NCBI RefSeq assembly: GCF_905147365.1
Contig: NC_056409.1
Span: 3,725,001-3,789,000, forward strand
DNA: 64,000 nt
Reading direction: 5' to 3'
Origin: Aricia agestis
Lineage: Eukaryota; Arthropoda; Insecta; Lepidoptera; Lycaenidae
Shown here in pieces: positions 53,161 through 64,000 of the stretch. Numbering within the stretch: the stretch's first letter is position 1; each line of letters starts with the position of its first letter. The translations under genes were made by a program, and so were the position numbers. The notes beneath the pieces were generated by a model. That model ran no database searches, was not told the origin of the DNA, and saw nothing but the letters and a program-made list of their open reading frames with translations.

Positions 53161-53472
53161 ACAGTTTCTGACTCCTATATTTTTTAAATAATGCTTGATA
53201 AACAAAGTGGGGGGCCACATTACCACCTTCTCCTATATTATTATGGTATTGAGTAGGAGTATGAGAGCGCCCTTAGATACGTACATGTTTACTCTGTTAT
53301 CTAGTGAGATAAGGTGGAGTTGGAGAAATATGGTGTATGTTATTAGTTCGCGGGGACATTATCTATGAATATATTACAGTGGCCTCTCGTATATCGTAGT
53401 TTTTATGTGAGCAACTCAATTATGTCGATTATACAACCAATATTTTATCCCGCTCTTCACGGAACCCACGAA

Positions 53473-53555
53473 TCAAAATCAAAATGTTTTTATTCCGAAT
53501 GTACTTATTTTAATTTTTGTAAAAATACTTTCTACATTATGCTTACCACCTTTTT
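53473..53555 (-). mobile_element. Short LINE 3' tail, inverted relative to its neighbour
   Basis: Reverse complement contains AAAGTATTTTTAC and ATTCGGAATAAAAACATTTTG, matching the 3' end of the element at 53637-54075. Confidence 0.5.
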
Positions 53556-53636
53556 TGAATAATTAAAATAACAAGACTCGATTGGATTAATTTATGTACA
53601 ATTAATGAAGAACCCTCCCAATCCTAATATAATATC

Positions 53637-54075
53637 TTGTACAATAAAATCTTAGAAAACGTTCAAAATTTTTCGATTAATAAATTTAAAAAAGTAGTCA
53701 AAAAACGTTTGTGTGCCAAAGCCTATTACAAGGTCAATGATTTCATAAACGATGGCACATCTTGGGAGTAGGATGGCTCCTTCCAAGGCTACTTCTACAT
53801 TATTATATTATTATGACTTACAATTATGTATGGATGTTGAAATTGTATAATTTTTAGTTACAATTGTAAATTTTATTTTAAAAAGATTAATTTTTTTCTC
53901 ACTTTTTTGGTAAAAAGTGGGACCCCGTGCGAGTTTTTTACGCCGGTTCTTCTCGCCGGGATAGTTCCCGAACCGGCGCGGTGGTAGGCACCATTAGCAT
54001 CAACGTTCTGAAAGTATTTGTTACAAATCTATTCGGAAATAAAACAATTTTTATTTTATTTTTATTTTATTTTTA
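53637..54075 (+). mobile_element. 5'-truncated Jockey-type LINE, ORF2 end and 3' UTR
   Basis: Frame from 53637 gives NKFKKVVKKRLCAKAYYKVN then DFINDGTSWE and TAG at 53769-53771, the C-terminus of Jockey-type reverse transcriptases abundant in Lepidoptera. The 3' UTR includes GCCGGTTCTTCTCGCCGGGA and ends in TTTTATTT repeats. Confidence 0.65.
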
Positions 54076-54360
54076 TTAATCGCAAAAGTTACTTAAAAAG
54101 TTATTGTAATTAATTTTTTGTTTGCCCTTATTACTAATTGCCGCGAGGCAATTATTATATTTTTACATTTTTTACACTTTAAACAGTGAATTACAAAGGT
54201 TTAATGTCTTTTTTTTATACACGCAGAAAAAAAAATAATTTTTACAATATTATAGGGGAAATGAAGGAACCAAAATATTTTGGCATTCAAAGGCGTTCAA
54301 AGTATTGTTTATCAAAGGACTGATATTCTAGAAGTTATAAGCCGAGTATACAATTAATTG

Positions 54361-54540
54361 ATTTATTTATTTATACTTTTTGCACAATGCTGGTACATAT
54401 TATAGGCGGACTTAATGCCATATGGCATTCTCTACCAGTCAACCTTTAGGTGTTCAGAAACAAAATTGTGTAGGTGCCAATAGTGCGAGAGGATGAAAAG
54501 AAAATAAATAAAATGCAATCTAAATTTAACCAAGCTATTA
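54361..54540 (-). mobile_element. 5'-truncated LINE 3' tail
   Basis: Third copy of the 3' end of the LINE at 34041-38866 (TTTGCACAATGCTGGTACAT, TCTCTACCAGTCAACC). Confidence 0.7.
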
Positions 54541-54544
54541 TTAT

Positions 54545-55280
54545 TATTTAAAAAAATTAACATATTATGCTCCCAACTTTCGCGTAAGCCACACTATTGC
54601 TATATTTTGACTAAAGAAATTCCCGCGACTGAATCCCGTATCCCGTAGAATTATCATGCTCTTCTCGGTACAACAAAAAAAAAACAATTTTATTGATTAC
54701 TTATGTACTTTATAATATACACAAACATGTTAGCGAAATTCACCTTATCCTAAATGTTTGACATCACTGAAATAAACAAAAATAGTGATTTCATTAATAA
54801 TAATTAATAAAATCCAGCAGCTTCAGCAGTTGTTATAACGTATTTATCACAGAGTATTTATAAAACAAACAATATACTCCAAATAGAAAACTACAATAAG
54901 TTACACTTTATATAAGAATCACGTTTTTGTAAAGGGGTACTCGACAAGCTTGTCCAAAATCGCCGGCGAAACCGATTAAGTAAACATAATATTTTTCGTT
55001 AAGAGCTCAACAGCTCTCCCTTCCGTGTATTTTTATTTTTTAACTGACTTCCAAAAATATTAATTATATAATATAATAATAATCGTTGAACATACAAAAA
55101 AAAACATATAAACGGACGAACATATAACCTCCTCCAGGTTAAATGTTGTATGTTCAATCAACGATCACTTCGCCGTTTGTGGACCGATTTTCAAGATTTT
55201 TTTTACTCCAATTTATACGTATTGAAGGGAATGATTATTTGCATTCTAAATGGTCTTCACGTACAGATTTTTCATAAAAA
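54545..55280. other. Unassigned AT-rich sequence
   Basis: No ORF or known repeat seen apart from short AT-rich runs and an inverted GTTGAACATAC/ATGTTCAATCAACGAT pair near 55,085-55,165. Confidence 0.4.
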
Positions 55281-55282
55281 CT

Positions 55283-55484
55283 AGATGACGCCCGCAACTC
55301 CTTAGCAACAATCGTTTATCGCGCGGGAACCGGACATTTTTCCAGGATAAAAAGTATCCTATGTCCTTTCCTTGGACTCAAAGTATCTCCATACGATATT
55401 TCAGCAAAATCGGTTGAGCGGTTTGGGCTTGAAGATGTAACAGGGTAACAGATAGATATACTTTCGTGTTTATAATATTAGCGG
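55283..55484 (+). repeat. Copy of the CCTATGTCC-type dispersed repeat
   Basis: GATGACGCCCGCAACTCC, CGCGCGGGAACCGGACATTT, AAAGTATCCTATGTCCTTTC and an end near TTATAATATTAGCGGCG. Confidence 0.6.
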
Positions 55485-55966
55485 CGATTATTTAGTGTGT
55501 TTTTCAACACAACAGCACAGATTATTACGAAATTTTGTGCAAAGATTAGAATAGATCTTGGGGCGATTTTACTGAACAAATATTCGTGTGTGAAGACAGT
55601 TGCAGGCGTCAGGCATGATTTACATTTTTGGGCAAACAAACATACAAACAGATTAATTTATATACACTATAAATATCTGTTAAGCCAAAGAACAATCTAC
55701 ACTTTGTTTGCTTGCGTCAACGAGGGTGACAAGCCGACGGCATTCCATTACATTACGTGGTATTAGTGCACGTGGACCGATACAATGTTGGCCGGTTTTT
55801 TTCCTATAATAAAATATCCGACACAATCAGATATTTCAGTATGTTACGGTGGCAAAGCCTTGCTTGCTAAAGATAGCTTACTAAAAATACCAAAGTATTT
55901 TTTTAGTATGCCATGATCGATAATAATTAATTTTATACCAGTCCTTGGCTGAACTATTCATTTGAT

Positions 55967-56623
55967 CGCATCCGTGGTCTAGTGGTTTAGAGCGAGCGTG
56001 GCTCTTGACTCGGAGGTCGTGGGTTCATGGGCGTACACGTCATGGGGGGGGGGGGCTGCCCCCGCCCCCCCCCCTGGATCACGTTGACGTCCCTACTAAG
56101 TATATTATATAGTACTTTCATCTATAAAAATAACGAATTTTTGCCATTTGTTTGCAATACAACTAAAAATTATAATTTTTTTATTCTTTATAAGCACCTA
56201 GCTTATAAAAAAATCAGATTTGCCCCCCCCCCCTAGCTCAGAATCTGCGTAATTTGCCCCCCCCCCCTCCCCCCCCCCCCCCTGGCTCAGAACCTGGGTA
56301 CGCCTATGCGTGGGTTCGATTCTCGCGGTGGAAACATGTTATTTCCAAGTTTGGTTAAGACAATTCAAGTTGATCACCTGATTGTCTGACAAGTAAGATA
56401 ATCCATGCGTCGGATGGGCATGTAAAAAGTCGGACCTGCGCCTGATCTCTCGCCAGTCGTGTCGGTTTTCCGTCCCACTGCGTTTTGAGAGTAAAGGAAG
56501 AGAAAGTAACCTTTTGTACTGCGCACACACTTGGGCACTAAAAAATACTCTTGCGTAACTGGCACGGTTTTAAAGAAACCGGCCACCGTCACCGAAACCG
56601 GTTTGGGAGTTATTATTATTATT
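55967..56623 (+). mobile_element. tRNA-Lys-derived SINE split by a hAT element
   Basis: The head runs to GGTCGTGGGTT at 56025 and resumes as CGTGGGTTCGATTCTCGCGG at 56309. The body and ATT tail follow, as in 26920-27283. Without the 283 bp insertion and one target copy it is a normal full-length SINE. Confidence 0.85.
56026..56308. mobile_element. hAT-type MITE inserted in the SINE B-box
   Basis: Ends CATGGGCGTAC and GTACGCCTATG (one mismatch), target duplication CGTGGGTT at 56018-56025 and 56309-56316. 283 bp with three long C runs. Confidence 0.85.
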
Positions 56624-56691
56624 CATTTGCCGAACCTGAGGGGTCCAGTGAGTGAGTGCTTATAATACTCAGACCGGGATAAAGTTGTATC

Positions 56692-56836
56692 CATACTAAT
56701 ATTATAAACGCGAAAGTGTGTCTGTTACCTCTTTACGCCCAAACCACTGAACCAATTGTGCTGGAATTTGGTATAAAGATACTTTCGAGTCCTAGGGGAG
56801 GACATAGAATACTTTTAATCTGCAAGCGTCATCTAG
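56692..56836 (+). repeat. Copy of the CCTATGTCC-type dispersed repeat, reversed
   Basis: ATACTAATATTATAAACGCG at the left, TTACCTCTTTACGCCCAAAC and GCAAGCGTCATCTAGTAT at the right; reverse orientation relative to 11947-12343. Confidence 0.5.
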
Positions 56837-57017
56837 TATCAAATATTTTTATGTAAAATATAATATTTTATTAACATGCCTTTAACCACCTTGCCATTCC
56901 ATGCCAACTTAAGAAGATCTTCAAGTCAGGAGGGCTCGAAGGTGTTTTTAGGCTCATAGTCATCCACTGAGCTGTCGTAGTGCAAGTCCCGCCCGCCCAA
57001 CGCCTCTGGGCGGCGCG

Positions 57018-57049
57018 TATATAAGCGGCGGCGGCGGCCGGCGCGCAGT
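57018..57049 (+). promoter_or_regulatory. TATA box and initiator of a plus-strand gene
   Basis: TATATAA at 57018-57024 in a GC-rich stretch, with GCAGTA whose A at 57047 lies 29 bases downstream, the usual insect TATA-to-start distance. It is followed by a 33-base 5' leader and an ATG. The GC-rich, CpG-rich patch (about 56,980-57,110) stands out from the AT-rich surroundings. Confidence 0.6.
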
Positions 57050-57079
57050 ACTCGTCCCAGTGTTCGTCGCGCGTCGGGA

Positions 57080-57105
57080 ATGTCACGCGTCGCGCTACGT
57101 GTCAC
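57080..57105 (+). CDS. Short first coding exon of an unidentified gene
   Basis: ATG at 57080 begins MSRVALRV, then two bases of a ninth codon (Thr) before a strong donor GTAAGT at 57106. A short first exon holding only the start of a signal-peptide-like sequence, directly after a TATA promoter, is the layout of many insect cuticle and secreted-protein genes. No second exon in phase 2 was recognised between here and 64,000. Function unknown. Confidence 0.5.
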
Positions 57106-57109
57106 GTAA

Positions 57110-58199
57110 GTAACACGTAACTTACTCTCACTGCACACTCGTTATAAAATTTACTAAAACTTGCACCAATACACACTGCAAACTTGTTATGCGTTTGGGT
57201 TTAGGATGATTAAGTTATAAACCGTAAACAATTAAAAGTTATTAAGAGTACCTAAATCTTAAAATTACATCTTATTGTTATATAACTAAAAAAATACATA
57301 CTCAATATCTAGAGAAAAATTCAAGTACGATAACTACACATTTTGGTTAAAAAATATAGTTACCTATCGTAACATAATAATATGCTGTTGATAATAAGTT
57401 TTTTTTCTTGTATGAAAATTTTAATCATATTAAACCTTAGAAAATATGCTAAACAATGGGCTGAGTTCCGAGTGTTAAATATTAAATAAGTACCCCAATT
57501 TTATCTGAAATTAAGAGTGAAACGATAATTAAGTTACGTATACTATCAACTAAGACTCTCAATTATACAATAATAGCGACCCGCCCCGGCGACGGGTATA
57601 AAATATATAGCTACTGAAAAAATATTAAAATCGATTCAGCACTTTAGATTTATATTCATTAAGTAATGGGCCATTCCGCTACAGACGGATCTTAACGAGA
57701 ATTTTCATAATGTGGCATTAGTTACATTTTTCAATTGGAATATACGAAAGAAGATGTGTATTTACTAACAAAACAACTTTTATCGGTAAAAAATGGAATT
57801 CGAATAATTTAAAGTGTTTTTCAGCAATATCATATTATAAGGGATGCGATGTTTTTTCCCATATTTTAAATTAAAATTGCATATATTTCAAATTATTGTT
57901 TAGTTGTAGTACAGTAATACATCAATACGTCGAAATATTTTGTAAAAATTAAACTATTCAATCGTTTTTAGTGATTTAGACGATTAATTTTGTCAGGCCA
58001 ATAAACAACTGAAAATTTAAAAAAAAAACAACAATTTGGTGCAGTTTTATTACAAACTTACTTACTAGTATAATTATATGTTTCATATCGAAAATTCACC
58101 TTCAAGAGATTTGAGAATTTTTATGTTGCACCCGCGATCGTAGCAATAGTTAATAATTTGGTTGTGATTACTTTTATCTAGTTATTATATTATATTTTG
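57110..58199. other. Probable first intron of the plus-strand gene
   Basis: AT-rich. 57572-57640 matches the CGACCCGCCCCGGC repeat also seen at 49133. No exon recognised. Confidence 0.4.
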
Positions 58200-58581
58200 A
58201 CGCGGGAGAGCCATGCTTCGGCACGAATGGGCCGGCTCGACCGGAGAGATACCACGTCCTCACAGAAAACCGGCGTGAAACAGCGCTTCCGCTGTGTTCG
58301 CCGAATAAGTGAGTTTACCGGAGGCCCAATCCCCTACCCTTTTCCTTTCCCTACCCTCCCCTATTTCCTTCCGTACCCTCCCCTATTCCCTTCCGTACCC
58401 ACCCCTATTCCCGTCCGTACCCTCCCCTATTCCCTTCCCTACCCTCCCCTATTACCCCTTAGAAGGCCGGCAACGCACCTGTAGCTCTTCTGATGCTGCG
58501 AGTGTCCATGGGCGACGGAAGTTGCTTACCATCAGGTGACCCGTTTGCTCGTTTGCCCCCTTATTTCATAAAAAAAAAAAA
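58200..58581 (+). mobile_element. SINE, CCCTA-array family, longest array
   Basis: Complete copy with an expanded array: the unit CCCTCCCCTATTCCCTTCCGTA recurs about five times in variant forms, against two or three in other copies. Confidence 0.85.
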
Positions 58582-58584
58582 GTT

Positions 58585-59360
58585 ATAAAGTTTCTTTTGC
58601 ATTGGTCGGCAAAGCTTCATCTCGCAATTTTTAAATCTGTAACATCTTCGAAATTATTAATTTAAATCATATGCTGTAAAGGGCCATATAGATCTACATT
58701 AAATCAACAACGTATTTAAGGTATTTAATTGAATAAGTATCAATGCTGTTTTTAATAAAATTGCTTCGAAAATTAGCCATTATTTGTCGTAAAAAGTAAA
58801 TGACAAAAAATGTTATTGTGGGAGATCCATAAGAGATAGACATATACCATCGCGGAGTTTTCTGTAGATCTTTTCATTGTGTATAATACTTGGTACATTA
58901 TTTTAATAAATCTCGTAGGATTCAGCCTGCGTTTGCAATGTAAGCGGAAAAAAAATGTAATTATTTACGATATCACATTAGAAACCCCAACAATAACAGT
59001 ATTTCTCCACTATTTAAATAAATGTTATTATACTTATAAACACTCCTCTTGAATCACTCTATCTATTAAAGGAAACCGCATCAAAATCCGTTGCGAAGTT
59101 TTAAAGAATAAAGGACAAAGGGACATTAGGGAAAAAAGCGACTTTGTTTTATAATAATAATTATGTATATTGTATAGATGTAGTGAGAAGTATAAACCAA
59201 ACGGATTAGCCTTAATAAATATCAATACAAACACGTTGTAACTGTAAGTGCCACTTAAGAGCAAAATAATCCGGCGAATGTATGTTATGGGCACGTATTG
59301 TGTATTCTTTTAATTTAAAAGTTACGAGTATCTTCTTATATTTATATTAAACATTAAAAA
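58585..59360. other. Unassigned AT-rich sequence
   Basis: No supported ORF, splice pair or repeat seen. Confidence 0.4.
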
Positions 59361-59486
59361 TACTGAAAGTATACTAGATGGTACCTATACTTTTTAAGGA
59401 GCATTACAATATAACATTAAATATACTTAATGTTATATTGTTATGCTCCTTAAAAAGTGTAGGTACCATCTAGTATACTTTCAGTA
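59361..59486. repeat. 126 bp near-perfect palindrome
   Basis: TACTGAAAGTATACTAGATG pairs with CATCTAGTATACTTTCAGTA and pairing continues almost to the centre (ATAACATTA/TAATGTTAT). TA at both ends suggests a mariner-type MITE. Confidence 0.85.
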
Positions 59487-59734
59487 AAAAATTCTTACCG
59501 TTTCGGAAAAAAAAATCCCGTGGCGGTAAAATAGTTGACATTACCCTTAAAGATTAGTGAGATTTCGTTATTGAGGTTAATTACTTTTTGATACTTTTCT
59601 AAGGAAGCAATATCCAATAATGAATTTTTTCAAAACATTTAAACTACCTATAGTGCAAGATAAATATTTTGCACCATAGCTATTGGTGGTTTATACTTTA
59701 AGTTTTAAGCTTTATATTTTATTTATTTACTTAG

Positions 59735-59990
59735 AGCAAAAATAGGCAAAAATTGTATAGCCCCACTAAAGTAAGTATGTAGTATATTAAGTGTTTTGTG
59801 AACATTTCAAGTGCCTACCAGTTGCCATTATTCATATCGAGCAAAAAATAGCAAAAAAAAAATACTTTTGTCGTATGAGAGCCCCACTAAAATATTATAT
59901 TTTTTTAAGTGTTTGATGCTATAGTGGCAACAGATAAACATCTGTGAAAATTTCAGACGTCTCGCTATAGCGGTTCTTGAGATACAGCCT
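59735..59990 (+). repeat. Dispersed repeat related to 10603-11032
   Basis: Shares GTGCCTACCAGTTGCCATTA, TCGTATGAGAGCCC and AGCGGTTCTTGAGATACAG; the 3' end is missing. Confidence 0.55.
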
Positions 59991-60177
59991 GGAGACACAC
60001 ACTAAATGGTACACACTCAAAATGGTTTAATTTTTAAATAACGCTCAAGTTATAGATTGCCCGATAGAAACGGATCTGGATAACTACAACAAACTTGTTT
60101 AAAACAACTGTTGGACAATATGACTTACGTATATTATAACTGTTTAGTAATCTGTGGTTAACAATTATTATTGTTAA

Positions 60178-60664
60178 GGTGGGATTTCACCAGGTACACT
60201 CAAAACATCGTTTTATAAAACGTAGTTCTCATTGAACCAATTCACGCGGTGACGTAAATCTCGTACTGTTTAAAATGGATTTCATAAACTTCTTTTGATC
60301 GCGATTATCAAATCTAAGTTTACATGACGTCACGCGATTATTTTACATGTTTTCATCATTTTAAAGCCTTTTCACGTTAATTTAACTACAAAATAGCAAG
60401 AAACAATACATAAACCAACCAAACACATGTGTCAAAACTGTCATCTTGACATTTCTTCTGTATGTTTTTCTTTCGGTCATGATAGTGCTTGAACGGTTTT
60501 TACGACGTTAGACTTCGGACTTTGGGCGTTCAGAAGATAAAACTTGGATTTGCTGTGAACGCGTTCAGTTTATGTTGGTGAAATGCAATTCAATTCGGGT
60601 CTATACATTTTGAACCGGTTTAGTGTGCATTGATCGCGTTCTATTTCTTTGGTGAAATCGCCCT
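60178..60664. mobile_element. Element with GGTGGGATTTCACCA / TGGTGAAATCGCCC ends
   Basis: Inverted termini about 15 bases long at each end and further inverted blocks inside (TTTAAAATGG/CATTTTGAACCGGTTTAG). 487 bp, no ORF. Confidence 0.5.
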
Positions 60665-60669
60665 ATCTA

Positions 60670-62080
60670 TCAGTTTAAACTATTTCGAAACTAATATATG
60701 TTTTCCGCACCTTTCTATTCATTTAAGGTTTCAACTATTCATTAGGTAGGGTACCTAACTATCCTATCTCCTCGGGCGGGAGGTTTAAGCGTGAAGGCGA
60801 AAAACACATTTCCCTGTTTATAAAATGAACAACGTTTATAATCACAGTTTAATCCTTACTTATTATTCAATTATTGAATAGAAATACCTCAACAATTATA
60901 TTTCTTTCCGTTATGTGTCCATTCATCCGCGCTAGTTATGTAAATATGTAGGACTAAGGATATTTTAATGGATATTTTATGCTAAGGATATAGGTACCTA
61001 CTAATCAAATGTGTCCCGCCCTGCGATCTTCAAAGGGCCAGCTGATTACAATTTGATATTGTTTCGGCCATCTTGAAATTAATTTAATCGGCATCTAACG
61101 AGGGTAGTTCCAATATTGTTATCTCCCGTCCACATGATCTTGTATTACATCATATCATCATCTCACGAAGATGTGATAAAAATAATAATTAAGGTATACC
61201 TAAGTATATAAAAATAGACTGTGTGAATCAAACGCACGCACACAATTACGTGATTTCAGATAACTTAAAATAGCAAATCACGCGTCGCACGCACACATAA
61301 CGTCTTGTCTCTGTGTTGTGCAAGACTTTTATTTCAAGAACACGGCGTAGGCAGTGTTTTTTTTTTTTTATTATAAAATTGTGGCCGTCTATGGACTGTT
61401 CGTCCATATCCTTTTTTTGTTATTTTATTAATTAGATTTTTCGCACCAAGGATAATTGAAATAATATTATGAATTTTAATTAATTGTGGTCCATCACGCC
61501 ATGGACATTTTTTTTTAATATAAGTAATATATATATACTTAGTAGAATAGACTATAATATATTATACATATAATAAATAAAAATATATTTATTGTTTTAT
61601 AAATTACATAATAATAATATTAATGTTTTGAAAGTAGGCAGTGTTGTCCATGAAGGGATTGTTATTAGGGAAATTACTAGCATATATCAATAACAAATTG
61701 GTGATCACGTTATAATTAAATATTGAAACTTTTCATCATAACGTTGTACAATATACAAAAGAGCTAAGATATTATATTTTAAATGTAGAGTTTTTCAAAC
61801 TGTGTTTTATCATAAGGTTTCTATAAAATGAGAACCTTTTTGAATTTGACCCTCAGCCCGGCTCATCATCAGTGATTTGAGAATGTGAGCACTTACAACT
61901 TATCTCATTTCGTCCGCTTTTTCCTAATAACCCGAGGCTGCCGCCCCAGATATATTATGTAATATGTTGATGAGGATGTTATAAACTCCTATTTGGTTGC
62001 TTATTAAATACATTAAAATTGTGTATGGTAGAATATACTTTTTTAAAGTCGATGACAATTTTAGACTAAACGTGTGATAA
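60670..62080. other. Unassigned AT-rich sequence
   Basis: Nothing recognised. Contains a poly(T) run near 61,350 and AT-only patches near 61,510-61,620. Confidence 0.4.
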
Positions 62081-62084
62081 CTTA

Positions 62085-62566
62085 AAGCATAGGCCAGACC
62101 TACGCGACCAAGCGACTGCGAAGCGGGAGCGTCAAGTTGTCAAATGTGTGTTTTGAATCAAATTGACACTTTTCTCATTCAAAACCATAAAGTTAATATA
62201 CCTAGCGGAATAGAGCAACAATCTCGAGCTGTCAAACCAAACCGAAATTGGTTTCATCTATGTGTAAAAATATGTGTATGTATACACTTACACAAACATG
62301 ATTGAACATGATTTCTATGAGATTAAATTGTCAACTTGCGGCACGTGCCGACTGGACGTCAAAAAAAGAGTGCTGCTGTCATGTATCACAAGTCTCTTTT
62401 TACTACGCAGTGTTACTGATAGTGACATCTCTCTTGCTCAGGCCTTTGTATCTCTATTCAGTTAGGTATATTAACTTTATGTTAAAAATACACATTTGAC
62501 AACTTGATGCAATTTGACGCTCCCGCTTCGCAGTCGCCTGGTCGCGTAGCTTTCGCCTACGCTTTA
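62085..62566. mobile_element. Fold-back MITE containing a second MITE
   Basis: Outer arms TACGCGACCAAGCGACTGCG...GCGGGAGCGTCAA and TTGACGCTCCCGCTTCGCAG...GTCGCGTAG. The inner element at 62186-62481 splits it. Confidence 0.75.
62186..62481. mobile_element. hAT-like MITE with CATAAAGTTAATATACC termini, second long copy
   Basis: Inverted relative to 27779-28069 but alike along the whole length, including GGCACGTGCCG and GACGTC blocks. Flanks TTCAAAAC and TTAAAAAT match only 6 of 8. Small ORFs here are not genes. Confidence 0.75.
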
Positions 62567-63033
62567 TACTTTACCCTCATGTGATAGTACATAAGTGCAC
62601 GTTTTGAGCGCATTAAAAAGTTTTAGATGTGTTGATTTTTTTATTAACCTTAATAATTAATTTTCTCTTTTCAAACTTACGACAAGCCAAGTACCTTTGT
62701 TAAGATAATAACAATTATTTAATTAATAACTTATTCAGTTAAGTAAACATGGAGCCAAAACAATAGGAGAATAACATAATTGTTAACAATAAAGGACAAG
62801 TTTTCGTACATTTAGAAGCAAAAGGAGGCCATTTACCTGTTACAACGAATCAAACGACCAAAATAGGGTGGGATTGGGAACAAAACGGACAAGTTACAAC
62901 TTAAACCAATCTCTAAAAGTTTGTACGGATTTACGCCTACGCTATTTAACACTTTGAGGTCGATTGAATATAACAATATTGTCAGCAATAATAATCACAT
63001 ATTGTATTTTATAAGGTCCAGAGTACAGCCGTT
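62567..63033. other. Unassigned AT-rich sequence
   Basis: No feature recognised. Confidence 0.4.
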
Positions 63034-63401
63034 GATTATTATAATAGCTCCCACAGCGGTTTCGGTGACGGTGGCCGGTTTCATTAAAACCAGGCCAGCT
63101 ACGCAGGAGTAATTTTATAGTGCCCAAGTGCGTGCGCAGTACACAAGAGCACTCTCTATTCCTTTAATCTCATAACCCAGTGGGACGAAAGTAAAGACCG
63201 ACACGACCGGCGAGAGATCAGGCGCAGGACTGACTTTTTACATACCCATCCGACGCATGGATCATCTTACTTGTCAGACAATGATCAACCTGCATTGTCC
63301 TAACCAAACTTGGAAATAATATCATGTTTCCAATGCGGGAATCGAACCCACGACCTCCGAGTCAAGAGCCGCGCTCTATACCACTAGACCACAGAGGCGT
63401 T
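63034..63401 (-). mobile_element. tRNA-Lys-derived SINE, full length
   Basis: Reverse copy of 26920-27283 with A-box TGGTCTAGTGGT and B-box GGGTTCGATTCCC intact, followed by the same body and TATTATT-like tail. Confidence 0.85.
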
Positions 63402-64000
63402 TTTAATTATATGATACACATTGTATGTCAAGCATATGTCAAGATAACTAGTGAGGACACCCAAAATGAAAGTTGGGGTTATTAAAAATATATATATCCA
63501 CTGCCAAATATATAACCTCCTCCTTTTTGGAAGTCGGTTAAAAATTTGCGGTATGATATTGATGTAAGCGTCGATATTTTCTACGGTGAATTTTTTTTTG
63601 AAGAAAAATGCATTATTTCTATTATTAGTTGTTGCAGAAGGTACATCAAGTAGAGGCCGGTGACGAAATCCTTGTCTGTTGGTTCGTAAATTTATTTTTG
63701 AGAGTAATTCACTTGTACACACAGTTTGACAGTTTTGACAATTCATTTGCTGAATTGATTGAGAGGAATATTAAATATAAATGTGACCATTTTAGCCCCG
63801 CAGATCCTCAATCCTCCGAAAAAATCCTTTAGCATGCCTTGCGCTAGAGGATTTTTTTTAATTTTCATTCCGGAGAAACCACATTTTATTACACTTCACG
63901 ATTCACTGGAGCTTGTTAAAATTACATATTATAACAAGTTACTCTATGATTCTCAAAAACTGTGGCCGTACCACGAAACCGTTTTGAGACTCAAACAATC
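63402..64000. other. Unassigned sequence with a repeat end
   Basis: 63402-63545 ends CCTCCTTTTTGGAAGTCGGT, a motif common at lepidopteran repeat ends. The overlapping ORFs at 63384-63832 show no known domain. Confidence 0.35.

Noticed and set aside
56871..57138. Minus-strand ORFs of about 70 codons over the GC-rich patch
   Set aside because: Non-repeating codon pattern and no start context. The plus-strand promoter and donor explain the patch better.
62274..62499. ORFs of 63-65 codons
   Set aside because: They lie wholly within the hAT-like MITE whose other copy (27779-28069) does not keep the frame.
63384..63832. Overlapping ORFs of 120 and 67 codons on opposite strands
   Set aside because: Part overlaps a repeat end, no recognisable domain, no promoter or splice context.

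Overview
The window is AT-rich, intron- and repeat-dominated nuclear DNA of an insect, most likely a moth or butterfly (Lepidoptera). Support comes from tRNA-derived SINEs with lepidopteran-style tails, Helitron-like ends, RTE and CR1/Jockey-type LINEs, many hAT/MITE insertions, and insect-type core promoters (TATA plus TCAGT initiator). Nothing bacterial or viral is apparent.

Region 1 (about 250-23,515, minus strand) is one gene spread over 23 kb. Six exons (23470-21355, 17182-17115, 5793-5635, 4382-4218, 1375-1274, 574-392) join with compatible phases and GT-AG introns into a predicted 930-residue secreted protein. A 2.1 kb first exon encodes a signal peptide and a long Glu/Lys/Asp-rich, low-complexity region with a 16-residue tandem repeat. 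Five small GC-rich exons encode a His/Gly/Lys-rich C-terminus resembling the insect DUF4779 family. A TATA box and initiator lie just upstream, and a poly(A) signal lies downstream of the stop. The introns are packed with SINEs, hAT elements, fold-back MITEs and a solo LTR; one SINE touches the splice donor of exon 3.

Region 2 (about 23.5-33.5 kb) has no convincing gene. It holds a tRNA-Lys-like SINE, a hAT-like MITE family, a 351 bp fold-back element, a pair of dispersed repeats, one GC-rich segment bracketed by splice-like sites, and a 51-codon ORF of doubtful status.

Region 3 (33.5-43.6 kb) is a retrotransposon graveyard. An RTE-type LINE is split by a 4.8 kb CR1/Jockey-type LINE (ORF1 tail, EN-RT ORF2 with frameshifts and a stop) and again by a smaller repeat. 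Beyond it are a GC-rich ORF1-only element, a second RTE 3' end and a decayed gag-like ORF.

Region 4 (43.6-57 kb) is repeats: SINEs, hAT elements with exact 8 bp target duplications (one inside a SINE promoter), TA tracts and LINE 3' ends. At 57,018-57,105 a GC-rich TATA/initiator promoter is followed by a short first coding exon (8 codons plus 2 bases) ending in a strong donor. This is probably the start of a plus-strand gene whose remaining exons I could not find. The rest, to 64,000, is SINEs, fold-back elements and unassigned AT-rich sequence.
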